64,000 nucleotides of DNA, from NCBI GenBank assembly GCA_947504035.1, contig CANNGA010000015.1, positions 39,271 to 103,270 of the forward strand, read 5' to 3'. Both the position numbers and the translations under genes were made by a program. Under the pieces are notes generated by a model. The model worked only from the letters and a program-made list of their open reading frames with translations, did not search any database and was not told where the DNA came from. Source of the DNA: an uncultured Flavobacteriaceae bacterium (GTDB lineage: Bacteria; Bacteroidota; Bacteroidia; Flavobacteriales; Flavobacteriaceae). Positions 25,518 through 34,060 of the stretch are shown here, piece after piece (the first letter of the stretch is position 1; each line of letters starts with the position of its first letter).

Positions 25518-25691
25518 ACTGATAATGGCATATACAGTGGCTAAGATGTAAAGTATCTTTTTCGCTTGTTTGTGTTTTTTATTTAAAAGCAAAGCTATAC
25601 CAACCATTATAAACGATGGGATTAGCATGATGGCTAACACTATAGGGATAAGGTCGTTGTATTTTGTATTCCGATTTAATAGAAATAGCAT
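25488..25691 (-). CDS. Two-helix small membrane protein (paralogue 1)
   Basis: A 67-residue protein with two transmembrane helices joined by a basic loop (LLNKKHKQAKK). It aligns end to end with the neighbouring 70-residue protein: DLIPIVLAIMLIPSFIMVGIA against GLILLIIAIMIGPAIVLAIL, and both end in YxIISxGxCGxI. The pair is thus a recent or maintained tandem duplication. The function is unknown. The 3' end overlaps the convergent DUF4345-like gene. Confidence 0.6.
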   Translation of the reverse strand: MLFLLNRNTKYNDLIPIVLAIMLIPSFIMVGIALLLNKKHKQAKKILYILATVYAIISLGLCGIVIS

Positions 25692-25712
25692 AATAAATTG
25701 TTTTTAATAAAA

Positions 25713-25925
25713 CTACACACCCCCTAGAAGTATAGCGCCACAAGCTCCAAAACTAATAATAACGTAAACAGCTGCTAAAATAAAAAGGGTTTTAGAGGCT
25801 TTTTTGTTTTTCTTTGAGAGGATAAATCCCAAAATGGCCAGAACAATAGCTGGTCCTATCATAATGGCAATTATGAGTAGAATTAAACCATCAAAATTCA
25901 TATTCGGACTTAAAAAATGTATCAT
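25713..25925 (-). CDS. Two-helix small membrane protein (paralogue 2)
   Basis: The ATG at 25925 (MIHFLSPNMNFDG...) is chosen because it makes the product align along its whole length with the neighbouring paralogue; an ATG at 25979 would add 18 residues with no counterpart. Two transmembrane helices flank a basic loop LSKKNKKASK, and the tail contains YVIISFGACGAILLGGV. It lies 21 bases upstream of paralogue 1, probably in one transcript. Function unknown. Confidence 0.6.
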   Translation of the reverse strand: MIHFLSPNMNFDGLILLIIAIMIGPAIVLAILGFILSKKNKKASKTLFILAAVYVIISFGACGAILLGGV

Positions 25926-26072
25926 AATATGTGTTTTATACAATAATGCTTCTATATACATTTCAATCCAAAAGTGCATATAGAACCACTATTATGACGA
26001 GTAATTGAGTTGCGCTTTTATGCTTTATATAGCGTCATACTTCAAATTTCAGCTCCACTATTGCAATTGAAA

Positions 26073-27467
26073 TTAAGTGATGTCATTTCTTAGCGTTTCC
26101 AGATAGTCCTTTTTGTCATCGCGATAGAATAAATTCATAGTTTCAAAAGGAATGATCTTATTGTCTTTATCGACAATATGCACGCAAGATTTTTTTACCG
26201 CACGAACGTCAAAGTTATAAGCATCAATAAATTGCATGATAATAATACGAAATAAATTATCGTAGCCCAAATTTGGGGCATCTATATTAGGCAAGCAACA
26301 CATAATGCTTTTAAGGTTTTCTTCGGCGACTTCTACAGAATTACCCGTGCTAAAAAGTTCGATCATTTTACCGTGTAAATTTTCATCCTGCTCATAAATA
26401 ATCGTGTTTTTACTGTTGTCTAATAAGTCATTAGGGTTGATGTAACGTGTGAGTGGAAACACTTCATTATCTAATTTTAGCGCGTAACCCATTACTAAGG
26501 CGTCGGGATTACAGGGGACAGGTAAAAGGTCGTCTGGGTTAAAAACCTGTGTTTGTTCTAATATCTTTCGACGTACTTCGGTAAGTGTCATCCTATCGGT
26601 TTCTGGATTAAAATTATCTAAGCGCCCTGCAATTTGAGTGGGTTGAAAGGTTACACCTCTCACGCATTTTTGCTGTAAGGCGTAGTCGATAATTTTTCCA
26701 ATTTCATGATCGTTTAGATCTTTTTGGAGGGTAACCACTAATGTTGTTGATATGTTGAGCTTATTAAGATGGTCTAAGGCTTGTTGTCTTATGCGTGTTA
26801 AATCGGCTCCTCGTAATTCTTGTAGTACCGAGGCCTCGAAAGAATCGAATTGCAAATAGATTTCAAAATCTGGTGCATATGTTTTTAGGCGTTCTGCAAA
26901 AGCAAAATCCTTAGCTATTTTGATGCCATTTGTATTGAGCATAAGGTGTCGAATGGGTAGCGTTTTGGCGTAGTCTAAAATGTCCCAAAATTGTGGGTGA
27001 ATGGTGGGTTCGCCACCAGAAATTTGTACAACATCGGGTTCTTTCTCGTTGCGCACTATAGTGTCTAGCATTGTTTTAATCTCTTCTAAAGTACGGTGCC
27101 TGCCATAGGTAGGTGAGGAACCAGCGTAGCAGGTGGGGCAGGTTAAATTACAACGGTCTGTTACTTCTAAAACGGTAAGACAAGAGTGTTGCTCGTGGTC
27201 TGGGCACAAGCCACAGTCGTAAGGACAGCCATAATCGGTTTTAGTATTGAACTTATAGGGCGTTTCGCTGGGCTTATTATAATTCCTAATATTTTTGTAA
27301 TAGGCAATATCATCGGCAATAAGCACTTTAGAACTGCCATGTTCTCTACAGCGTTTCAACATATAAACCTTATCATTTTCAAAAATGATTTTGGCATCTA
27401 TGCGTTTAAGGCATTCTGGACATAGGCTTAACGTAAAATCGTAGTATGTATAAGGTCTATTAGGCAT
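26073..27467 (-). CDS. Radical SAM enzyme of the Tes/MJ0619-like architecture
   Basis: A 464-residue radical SAM protein. Cys motifs in order: C16-x2-C19 with C40 (rubredoxin or zinc-ribbon-like), then a CPYDCGLCPDHEQHSC cluster (C81, C85, C88, C96), then the SAM-cleaving CNLTCPTC (C106, C110, C113). ISGGEPTIHPQ (about 150-160) is the SAM-binding GGE region. This order matches the family containing archaeal tetraether synthase (Tes) and the methyltransferase-like MJ0619, which work on lipid tails or pterins. The substrate here is unknown. The gene overlaps the start-side neighbour, an Lgt-like membrane protein, by 8 bases, hinting at lipid chemistry. Conserved Cys later in the protein (IMCCLP, KKSCVHI) may bind further clusters. 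Confidence 0.82.
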   Translation of the reverse strand: MPNRPYTYYDFTLSLCPECLKRIDAKIIFENDKVYMLKRCREHGSSKVLIADDIAYYKNIRNYNKPSETPYKFNTKTDYGCPYDCGLCPDHEQHSCLTVLEVTDRCNLTCPTCYAGSSPTYGRHRTLEEIKTMLDTIVRNEKEPDVVQISGGEPTIHPQFWDILDYAKTLPIRHLMLNTNGIKIAKDFAFAERLKTYAPDFEIYLQFDSFEASVLQELRGADLTRIRQQALDHLNKLNISTTLVVTLQKDLNDHEIGKIIDYALQQKCVRGVTFQPTQIAGRLDNFNPETDRMTLTEVRRKILEQTQVFNPDDLLPVPCNPDALVMGYALKLDNEVFPLTRYINPNDLLDNSKNTIIYEQDENLHGKMIELFSTGNSVEVAEENLKSIMCCLPNIDAPNLGYDNLFRIIIMQFIDAYNFDVRAVKKSCVHIVDKDNKIIPFETMNLFYRDDKKDYLETLRNDIT

Positions 27468-28215
27468 TTTTTAAAGTTTGAAAGATGAAATTCTTGTAAT
27501 ACAGTAAACAAATTAGACATAATATTTGAATTGTGCTTAACCCAAAGAGGTAAAACACATTGGGCTTTAAAAATTCAATGCAAAAACGAAATCCGAAGTA
27601 TGGAATCATAAACCATTTAAAAAGAGCACCATTTTTCAAGTTTTTATGTTTCTGCACCCATTTTAAAGCGGTAAACAACACGATTAAAAATAGCAATTCG
27701 TATAAAGATGTGGGGTGACGTAATATCCCATCGCCTAAATCCATACCCATAAAGAAAGTGGTGGCTTTTCCATAGGTAAATTCGTTTGTGCCTGATAAAA
27801 AGCAGCCTATTCGGCCAATAAAGATTCCTAATAGAATAGGGAAAGTGAAAAGATCTCCAGAAGATGTGGTTTCGCCTATAATTTTTTTAGACAATTCCAC
27901 ACCAAGTAAACCGCCAAAGAGACCTCCCATAATGGTTTTGGTATTTAACAGTTGGATGATGTGTGCTTTTGTAAATGCGACGGTTGGATTTTCTAAAACA
28001 CCAATAAGTCTGGAGCCTACCAAGGCCCCCAGCGCAGCACCCAGAATAATGGATAGCCTATTGTTTGTGTTAATGGTATCGCTGCTACGGCGCCTTAAAA
28101 ACACATAATAACGAAACCCAATAAAGAACGCCAAGTATTCTAAAATGAGATGGCTGTTTATAGCGTAGCCAAAAAGACGAGGTTCAAAAGGGATATTCAA
28201 GGCGAATATTTTCAT
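27460..28215 (-). CDS. Divergent Lgt-like (prolipoprotein diacylglyceryl transferase family) membrane protein
   Basis: A 251-residue protein with about seven transmembrane helices. Lgt-family landmarks remain: GRIGCFLSG (134-142) at the place of the family's GRIGNFINGE, RHPTSLYE (166-173) at the place of HPSQLYE, and a late FRFCIEFLKP matching the RxxxExxR region. Residues known to matter in E. coli Lgt are changed: the Asn of GNF is Cys, and the His of the HGG motif is Met in TIMGGLFGG. It is therefore unlikely to be the housekeeping Lgt. It overlaps the Tes-like radical SAM gene by 8 bases, so the two are translated together and probably act on the same substrate, perhaps a lipid. Confidence 0.72.
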   Translation of the reverse strand: MKIFALNIPFEPRLFGYAINSHLILEYLAFFIGFRYYVFLRRRSSDTINTNNRLSIILGAALGALVGSRLIGVLENPTVAFTKAHIIQLLNTKTIMGGLFGGLLGVELSKKIIGETTSSGDLFTFPILLGIFIGRIGCFLSGTNEFTYGKATTFFMGMDLGDGILRHPTSLYELLFLIVLFTALKWVQKHKNLKNGALFKWFMIPYFGFRFCIEFLKPNVFYLFGLSTIQILCLICLLYYKNFIFQTLKNA

Positions 28216-28308
28216 CTAAAATACAATAAAATGCATATCTCACATCCTAAAGCAGCAGTTTGTACGTATTTATATATAACTATTTAGAACCAAGTATTGC
28301 ATAAACTC

Positions 28309-29226
28309 ATGAAAAATTTACACCTAAAAATTAAGTCTGTCAAGCATATAACATTCGTTTTATGTTTAGTTATTTTAAGCAGTAGTGCACAAAACACGAT
28401 CAACTCTGGTGAGGGTACCTATTATACAGGGGTTGCGGGTGGTAATTCTGGGAACTGTTCCATTTTTGTAGCGGCGGGAGACTATTTGCATTGTGCCTTA
28501 AATACTATCGATTACGATACTGCTGCTGCTTGTGGTGGTTACATTAAAGTAAACGGTGTAAAGGGGTCTGTAACTTTACAGGTTGTAGACCGCTGCCCTG
28601 AGTGTAAAAAAGGCGATGTAGATATGACGCAAGAGGCTTTTGCTATGATAGATGATGTGGTAAATGGCCGTGTACCTATTACTTGGGAGTATGTAGAAAA
28701 CCCTAATACCACCAATGTAAAAATTAGATTTAAAGAGGGGTCTTCTAAATACTGGACAGCCATACAGTTGTATGATCTTAAGTATCCTATTGCTACTTTA
28801 GAATATTTGGGAGCTAATGGAGATTGGGTTGCTATGGAACGGCAACTGTACAATTTTTTTGTAGCGCCTAATGGTATTGCTTCACCAATGCAATTACGGG
28901 CTATAGATATAAACGGTACGGCTTTAATTTTTAATGGTATCTCTATAAAAGAAGAAACCATCGTAACGTCTCAGCAGTTTGCGAAGGCAGTCCTAAGTAC
29001 CGCAACTCAAGATGCGCTTACTACACGTGCAATTTATCCCAATCCTACCAAATCTAAGGTTACCATTAAAGGGTCTGGACCTAAACACTGGCAACTTTTA
29101 GATGCCCAATTTAGGGTATTAAAGACGGGAGTCTCGTCTCAAGTCGATTTAAGCGCTTACCAGCAAGGCTTATATTTTTTAACACTGCTAGAGGATAAAC
29201 ATACGTATAAGCTTGTAAAACACTAA
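28309..29226 (+). CDS. Secreted expansin-like protein with T9SS sorting domain
   Basis: The ATG at 28309 gives a signal peptide (MKNLHLKIKSVKHITFVLCL...SSSAQ). The double-psi beta-barrel follows (about 30-125), with GEGTYYTG, SGNCSIF, AACGGYIKVNG, the catalytic-site-like VVDRCPECKKGDVDMT and an AF segment. A second, CBM63-like beta-sandwich (about 130-225) completes the bacterial expansin fold. The last ~70 residues (AIYPNPTKSKVTIKG...GLYFLTLL...) are a type A T9SS sorting domain, so it should be exported through T9SS. Expansins loosen cellulose-containing walls without hydrolysis. The target (plant or algal wall) is inferred. Confidence 0.85.
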   Translation: MKNLHLKIKSVKHITFVLCLVILSSSAQNTINSGEGTYYTGVAGGNSGNCSIFVAAGDYLHCALNTIDYDTAAACGGYIKVNGVKGSVTLQVVDRCPECKKGDVDMTQEAFAMIDDVVNGRVPITWEYVENPNTTNVKIRFKEGSSKYWTAIQLYDLKYPIATLEYLGANGDWVAMERQLYNFFVAPNGIASPMQLRAIDINGTALIFNGISIKEETIVTSQQFAKAVLSTATQDALTTRAIYPNPTKSKVTIKGSGPKHWQLLDAQFRVLKTGVSSQVDLSAYQQGLYFLTLLEDKHTYKLVKH

Positions 29227-29240
29227 GATTTAATAGTCCT

Positions 29241-29275
29241 GTTACGGCATGCTTTTTTAAAAAGTCTTAATTTTG
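29241..29275 (+). promoter_or_regulatory. Candidate dusB promoter
   Basis: TAATTTTG at 29268-29275 matches the -7 consensus TAnnTTTG, and a GTTACG block about 20 bases upstream may serve as -33. The predicted transcript would start just before the TTG start codon at 29293. Confidence 0.4.
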
Positions 29276-29292
29276 CATTTAAAATTAAGACT

Positions 29293-30288
29293 TTGGTAAA
29301 GATAGATAACATAGAACTGCCCGATTTTCCATTGCTACTAGCGCCAATGGAAGATGTAAGTGATCCGCCATTTAGAGCGTTATGTAAAGAACAGGGTGCC
29401 GATGTGGTGTATACGGAATTTGTCTCTAGTGAAGGCTTAATACGGAATGCTGCGAAAAGCGTCATGAAGTTAGATATCTATGAAAAAGAGCGCCCTGTGG
29501 GCATTCAAATATTTGGTGCTAATTTAGACAGCATGCTGCAAACTATTGATATTGTGGCTGAGTCGAAACCAGATATTATAGATATTAATTTTGGGTGTCC
29601 CGTTAAAAAAGTTGTGAGTAAAGGTGCAGGTGCAGGCATTTTAAAAGATGTTTGCCTTATGGAAAAGCTTACGGCAGAAATGGTGAAACGTACCCATTTG
29701 CCCATAACTGTAAAAACCCGTTTGGGCTGGGACCATGACTCTATACGAATTGTTGAGGTTGCAGAACGTTTGCAAGATGTAGGTTGTAAAGCCATTTCGA
29801 TCCATGGGCGAACCCGAGCGCAGATGTATAAAGGTGATGCCGATTGGAAACCTATCGCCGCAGTAAAAAACAACCCGCGTATGCACATTCCTGTATTTGG
29901 TAATGGCGATGTAGATACTCCAGAGAAGGCTGTAGATATGCGCGATAATTATGGCTTAGATGGGGCTATGATTGGTCGTGCCAGTATAGGTAATCCTTGG
30001 TTTTTTAAACAGGTAAAACACTATTTTGAAACAGGAACGCATTTAGCACCTATTAGCCTAGAAGAACGTGTAGAAGCTGCGCGCAGACATTTGCAAATGG
30101 CGATAGACTGGAAAGGAGAAACCCTTGGCGTTTTTGAAACCCGCCGCCATTATACCAATTATTTTAAAGGCATTCCGCATTTTAAAGACTACCGTATGAA
30201 AATGGTAACCAGCGATCATTCTGAAGATGTTTTTGCGGCTTTCGACGAGGTATTGGAGCAATTTTCTGGATACCAGTTCACCAAATAA
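29293..30288 (+). CDS. dusB: tRNA-dihydrouridine synthase
   Basis: An FMN-dependent enzyme that reduces uridine to dihydrouridine in tRNA D-loops. The 331-residue product shows LLAPMEDVSDPPFRALCKEQGADVV at the N-terminus, the active-site cysteine in DINFGCPVKKVVSKGAGAG, and the FMN-phosphate region VFGNGDVDTPEKA and GAMIGRASIGNPWFF. A TTG start at 29293 is used because no ATG is available ahead of the conserved N-terminus. DusB-type naming follows common annotation of the sole flavobacterial Dus; the exact target position is not visible from sequence. Confidence 0.93.
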   Translation: MVKIDNIELPDFPLLLAPMEDVSDPPFRALCKEQGADVVYTEFVSSEGLIRNAAKSVMKLDIYEKERPVGIQIFGANLDSMLQTIDIVAESKPDIIDINFGCPVKKVVSKGAGAGILKDVCLMEKLTAEMVKRTHLPITVKTRLGWDHDSIRIVEVAERLQDVGCKAISIHGRTRAQMYKGDADWKPIAAVKNNPRMHIPVFGNGDVDTPEKAVDMRDNYGLDGAMIGRASIGNPWFFKQVKHYFETGTHLAPISLEERVEAARRHLQMAIDWKGETLGVFETRRHYTNYFKGIPHFKDYRMKMVTSDHSEDVFAAFDEVLEQFSGYQFTK

Positions 30289-30350
30289 CGTCGAGGGCAA
30301 CACATTGGGTTATTCGCTTTTATTGCTATTATGCGAATCACTCGATAAAT

Positions 30351-31274
30351 CTAAAGTGGAATGGCAGTATGTGAGTTAAGAAAAACTTCAGCGGTTTTAA
30401 AATAGGCCGTGCCTCCAACGGTCCAAACATTGAGATGATTAGCACCTTCAATAGGAATAAATGTTTTGGAAGTGCTTGCTATATGTTTAAAATTTTCTTT
30501 AGCATAAGCTATCGCAATACGCCTATCTGCAGTACCATGAACCAATAGAACAGGTTGCGTAATTTTTTTGCAAGCAGTTATAGGGCTGGCTTCACTAGGG
30601 TTAAAGTCGGCTATTTTCCCCGCACGTTGTAACAAGTAGTTGATGAAAAAACGATTTTTAAAACCAGCGTGGTAATTAAAATAATCGTTTGTTATAGAGT
30701 GCAAATCGCGAAAGGTGCTTTCTATGATCCCAAATGCAATTCTAGGTTCTTGAGCCATAGCTTGTAAGCCTATAGCACCACCCAAAGACTGCCCCCATAT
30801 ACCAATGGTTTTTGAGTCTATGCCTTTAGAAATCAAGAGGTCTATTAATTTAGAAATATCTCGCTTTTCTTTAACGCCAAATGTACAATGTACACCTGTA
30901 CTCTGGCCGTGTGCCCTGGAATCTAAGGCCACAGCATTATAACCTAATTTTGATAACCGTTCGCTAAGCGGTATAAAGTGTTCTTTGGTGCCTCTAATAC
31001 CGTGTAATAAAATAATAGTGCCTTTGGTAAAATCCTGTCGGGATGCTGTGAAAAAAGCAGAAAGTTGAATGCCGTCGTAAGCAGAAAAATTAAGAGGATA
31101 TCCTGTGTCTGGATGAAACGAAGTACGGGCTTCGTAATTTTTGCCAGTCACACGAATGATAATTGGATTTTTAATTTCGGTAATAACTCTGGGCGCATAA
31201 TACTGCATGCCTAAAAAACAAACCAAGAGCATGCTTAAAAGGATATAAATACGCTTTCGATGTTTGGGCTTCAT
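30351..31274 (-). CDS. Alpha/beta hydrolase
   Basis: A 307-residue alpha/beta-hydrolase-fold protein. A single N-terminal transmembrane helix or signal anchor (about 8-24) is followed by the fold: oxyanion HG in ILLHGIRGTKEHF, nucleophile elbow GQSLGG, Asp in HGTADRRIA, and final His in GANHLNVW. The residues fit a carboxylesterase or peptidase-like family (DUF/BAAT-like S9 relatives); the substrate is unknown. It follows the LolC/FtsX-like permease gene by 6 bases, and rbfA lies further upstream, so all three probably form one leftward operon. Confidence 0.82.
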   Translation of the reverse strand: MKPKHRKRIYILLSMLLVCFLGMQYYAPRVITEIKNPIIIRVTGKNYEARTSFHPDTGYPLNFSAYDGIQLSAFFTASRQDFTKGTIILLHGIRGTKEHFIPLSERLSKLGYNAVALDSRAHGQSTGVHCTFGVKEKRDISKLIDLLISKGIDSKTIGIWGQSLGGAIGLQAMAQEPRIAFGIIESTFRDLHSITNDYFNYHAGFKNRFFINYLLQRAGKIADFNPSEASPITACKKITQPVLLVHGTADRRIAIAYAKENFKHIASTSKTFIPIEGANHLNVWTVGGTAYFKTAEVFLNSHTAIPL

Positions 31275-31280
31275 AACATT

Positions 31281-32486
31281 TTAATGGCCAGTGACTAACT
31301 TCTCATTAATTTTTGTGGCACTTATTTTAGAAGAGACAATACCTAAAACAGAGATGGTTAGAAATACAATAATGAAATTTTCTATCTTAATACTTACAGG
31401 GTACGCTAAGGTAGGCGTGATAAGTACAGGGCTAAAAACTTGCTGAATTAAAACAATAATAAAGCCTATAAAGAGTCCTAAGGTGCAGCCTATAAGTGTA
31501 ATAGCAGAGCCTTGAAGAAAGAATATCTTTCGCATTTTGCGAACAGAAATACCAAGGTTGAAAAGTGTATTTAAAGATTGTTTTTTCTCTAATATCATCA
31601 TGATTATAGAGCCAATAACATTAAAGATGAGCAAACCAGAAACAAGAGTGAGTAGTAAATAAATTAAAAGATTTTCACTATTCAACATTTTATAAAGTGC
31701 ATCGTTAAGTTGTACACGATTTTTAACAACAATAGCCTTACCAAGGATCTGTTGAATTTGGTATTTTATAGAAGCCTCATCTGCTCCTTTTGTAAGTTTA
31801 AATTCGACCGCCGATATTTGGTTGGGTTTGTAACTTAAAAGATTTCGTGCCAAATCTATAGGCGCGTAGACGTAGGTGTCGTTTAATTTTTCATTAATAT
31901 CAAAAATCCCAACATTAATAGTTTTTACCGAATTAAAGGCTTCATTTGTAGCGCCTCTGTTCAATTTTCCTGGCTTTGGCACATACATGTTCACCGCTTT
32001 GGTGTAATCTAAAACCCCAAACGAAAGGTTTCTAGACACACCTAAACCTGCAACAATCTGATTGCTTTTTTGCTCTAACCAACTGCCTTGGGTAATCCCT
32101 GTTGTTATAACATTAACCTTATCAAAATTATGATCGACCCCTTTTATACTGGCTAAATACTCTTTGTTGTCTGCGCTTATCATAACGCGTTCTTCAATGA
32201 TTTTTGAGTATAAAGCAATACCTTCTATGGCATTGAGTTGGTCTTCCTGTTTTTGGTTTAAGACAAAAGATTTCCCCAATGTGGTCTCTGCTTTTAAGTC
32301 GGGGTCAATCACGGTAGAAAACTGTAATGTAAAATCCTTAAGTCCCGCAAAACCAGAAAGAACAACAAATAATGACGCCGCACCTAATACAACACCAATA
32401 AGTGCTATTATGGTAATAAAATTAATGGCGTTATTACTGCTTTTAGAGCGCAGGTACCGTTTTGCTATGTATAAGGATACATCCAA
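31281..32486 (-). CDS. LolC/FtsX-type ABC transporter permease
   Basis: A 401-residue permease. The start MDVSLYIAKRYLRSKSSNNAINFITIIALIGVVLGAASLFVVLSGF is typical of the LolC/E family. After this first helix comes a long periplasmic domain (about 50-265), then three C-terminal helices (about 270-300, 320-345, 365-385) with the FtsX core. LolCDE extracts lipoproteins from the inner membrane; whether this single permease does so is an inference. No ATPase (LolD) gene is nearby. It lies 1 base from rbfA and 6 bases from the alpha/beta hydrolase. Confidence 0.85.
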   Translation of the reverse strand: MDVSLYIAKRYLRSKSSNNAINFITIIALIGVVLGAASLFVVLSGFAGLKDFTLQFSTVIDPDLKAETTLGKSFVLNQKQEDQLNAIEGIALYSKIIEERVMISADNKEYLASIKGVDHNFDKVNVITTGITQGSWLEQKSNQIVAGLGVSRNLSFGVLDYTKAVNMYVPKPGKLNRGATNEAFNSVKTINVGIFDINEKLNDTYVYAPIDLARNLLSYKPNQISAVEFKLTKGADEASIKYQIQQILGKAIVVKNRVQLNDALYKMLNSENLLIYLLLTLVSGLLIFNVIGSIIMMILEKKQSLNTLFNLGISVRKMRKIFFLQGSAITLIGCTLGLFIGFIIVLIQQVFSPVLITPTLAYPVSIKIENFIIVFLTISVLGIVSSKISATKINEKLVTGH

Positions 32487-32487
32487 A

Positions 32488-32883
32488 TTATGATTTTTTT
32501 CTTTTATCCAGTAAGTCTGGGTTCTCTAGTGGGTTTTCTTTTCCTTTTAAAGATTGTTCTATGCGGTCAATATACTCTAAAGAATCGTCTATAAAAAATT
32601 CTAAATTGGGCATACGTCTCAATTGGTTTTTGGTACGTTGGGCCAATTCATGACGTATTAAAGGGGTGTTGCTCTTTATACCGTCTAACAAGGCTTGCCC
32701 TTTATCGTTTGGAAAGATGCTTAAATATACCTTAGCAACCGATAAATCTACTGTAACCTTAACTTTAGATACAGAAATAATGACGCCTCGTAAACCGCCT
32801 TGTGTAGCAGCACGCTGTAGCACGTCAACTAAATCTTGTTGTAAAACCGAGCCTATTTTTTTTTGTCTTTGACTTTCTTCCAT
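32488..32883 (-). CDS. rbfA: 30S ribosome-binding factor A
   Basis: RbfA helps mature the 17S rRNA and assemble the 30S subunit, notably at low temperature. The 131-residue KH-like protein shows the expected N-terminus (SQRQKKIGSVLQQDLVDVLQ), the central VIISVSKVKVTVDLSVAKVYLSIF strand pattern and PNLEFFIDDSLEYIDRIEQSL near the end. It is first in the operon with the permease and hydrolase genes and divergent from the epimerase gene; the shared 84-base gap holds both promoters. Confidence 0.94.
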   Translation of the reverse strand: MEESQRQKKIGSVLQQDLVDVLQRAATQGGLRGVIISVSKVKVTVDLSVAKVYLSIFPNDKGQALLDGIKSNTPLIRHELAQRTKNQLRRMPNLEFFIDDSLEYIDRIEQSLKGKENPLENPDLLDKRKKS

Positions 32884-32967
32884 ATGTGTTATAATATAGC
32901 TCTTATAATTTTAGCTACGCTGCAAAAATAAAGGATATTTTGTATCTTTCTGTAAAAGTAACATTTT

Positions 32968-33372
32968 ATGATTAAAATAGAGCATATTGGTATAGCTGTG
33001 GAAAGTTTAGAAGCTTCGGCGCCCTTGTTTTCTAAATTATTAGGCAAAACACACTATAAAACAGAACATGTAGCAGGCGAAAAGGTAAATACGGCTTTTT
33101 TTAAACTGGGAGATCATAAAATAGAACTATTGGAAGCAACAGCAGCAGAGAGCCCTATTGCAAAATTTTTGAATGCAAAAGGTGAAGGAGTACATCATAT
33201 TGCATTCGATGTAGATGATATTGCATCAGAATTAAAACGTTTAAAGTCAGAAGGCTTTGAAATTATTAACGACACACCTAAGATAGGAGCCGATAATAAA
33301 TTAGTAGCATTTTTACACCCCAAGAGCACCAATGGTGTACTTATAGAATTATGTCAAGAGATAAAAAGTTAA
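32968..33372 (+). CDS. mce: Methylmalonyl-CoA epimerase
   Basis: A vicinal-oxygen-chelate fold enzyme interconverting (R)- and (S)-methylmalonyl-CoA in propionate metabolism. The 134-residue length matches. Metal ligands are visible as His in IEHIGIAVE, His in GVHHIAFDVDD and Glu in VLIELCQ; the Gln/His of the FKLGDHKIELLEA strand fits the fold. It stands alone, followed by the CAU tRNA gene on the same strand. Confidence 0.93.
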   Translation: MIKIEHIGIAVESLEASAPLFSKLLGKTHYKTEHVAGEKVNTAFFKLGDHKIELLEATAAESPIAKFLNAKGEGVHHIAFDVDDIASELKRLKSEGFEIINDTPKIGADNKLVAFLHPKSTNGVLIELCQEIKS

Positions 33373-33378
33373 TTTTCC

Positions 33379-33409
33379 TTGCTAGAATATAAAAATAATA
33401 GTAATATTG
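33379..33409 (+). promoter_or_regulatory. Candidate promoter of the CAU tRNA
   Basis: TTG at 33379-33381 and TAATATTG at 33402-33409 are 20 bases apart, close to the Bacteroidota -33/-7 spacing. The tRNA begins 14 bases after the -7 box. Confidence 0.45.
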
Positions 33410-33422
33410 CACTCCAATTTCG

Positions 33423-33496
33423 GGTCCTATAACTCAGTTGGTTAGAGTATCTGACTCATAATCAGAAAGTCCATGGTTCGAGCCCATGTGGGACCA
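33423..33496 (+). tRNA. tRNA with CAU anticodon, probably elongator tRNA-Met
   Basis: All arms fold: acceptor GGTCCTA/TGGGACC (one U-G), D stem ACTC/GAGT, anticodon stem TCTGA/TCAGA with loop CTCATAA (anticodon CAU), variable loop AAGTC and T stem CATGG/CCATG with TTCGAGC. Total 74 nt with A as discriminator; CCA is not encoded. The G1-C72 pair excludes an initiator tRNA. The CAU anticodon could also belong to a lysidine-modified tRNA-Ile2, which sequence alone does not settle. Confidence 0.9.
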
Positions 33497-33510
33497 CTAC
33501 TAGAAATTGT

Positions 33511-33542
33511 AAAGCCTTCGCAGAAATGTGAAGGCTTTTTTT
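33511..33542 (+). terminator. Terminator after the tRNA
   Basis: The arms AAAGCCTTC and GAAGGCTTT enclose a 10-base loop and are followed by a run of T. It lies 14 bases after the tRNA. Confidence 0.85.
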
Positions 33543-33623
33543 GTATATTACTTGCCGAATACGTTCTTTATTTTGGACTTGTGAAAGGAAATCCAAAGCG
33601 TAAATGGAATTAACGAATGAAAA

Positions 33624-33941
33624 ATGATAGTATACCCATTTTTAAAAGAGATGTACGAAGACGTTTGTTTTCCAAATCACCTTGTTGATAAAGGAAAACA
33701 TATTTTAATTGAACTGTGTTTTAATATAGAAGCAGAAAAGCCAAAAATGCTTGAGACCTTATACACTTTAACCCATAAGGCTACCGATAAGTTTAACGAT
33801 TTACAAGAAACCTTTGAAGCAAATGAAAGTGAAGTAGAAACGGTTGCTCGAGAATGCATCGCAATGGATGTTGAGACTATTGCTAAGGCTTATCGTTTTG
33901 ACGCAGATGCAGAAGCATTAATAGCGAGAAGAGCTTGGTAA
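33624..33941 (+). CDS. DUF5713 family protein
   Basis: A 105-residue cytoplasmic protein. The pattern MYEDVCFPNHLVDKGKHILIELC...LYTLTHKATDKFNDL...ESEVETVARECIAMD matches my memory of DUF5713, which is acidic, helical and of unknown function. It is full length for that family, and no catalytic motif stands out. It stands alone between the tRNA and the trypsin-like protease gene. Confidence 0.72.
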   Translation: MIVYPFLKEMYEDVCFPNHLVDKGKHILIELCFNIEAEKPKMLETLYTLTHKATDKFNDLQETFEANESEVETVARECIAMDVETIAKAYRFDADAEALIARRAW

Positions 33942-34060
33942 AATAAATATGCTGTTACTTGATAGTTGTTTATTATACAGCGCAAATTAAAGAAGGTTGT
34001 AATTTTAAAACGATATAAGTATTTTAGAATTTAAATGATACAAATAAGACGCTATAACCT

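Noticed and set aside
27460..28215. Annotation as the housekeeping prolipoprotein diacylglyceryl transferase (lgt)
   Set aside because: Two residues known to matter in Lgt are replaced and the gene is coupled to a radical SAM gene, so only a family-level name is justified.
33423..33496. tRNA-Ile2 (lysidine CAU) or initiator tRNA-Met instead of elongator Met
   Set aside because: A G1-C72 pair excludes the initiator. Ile2 cannot be fully excluded, but the overall form seems closer to elongator Met, so that call is kept with the caveat.
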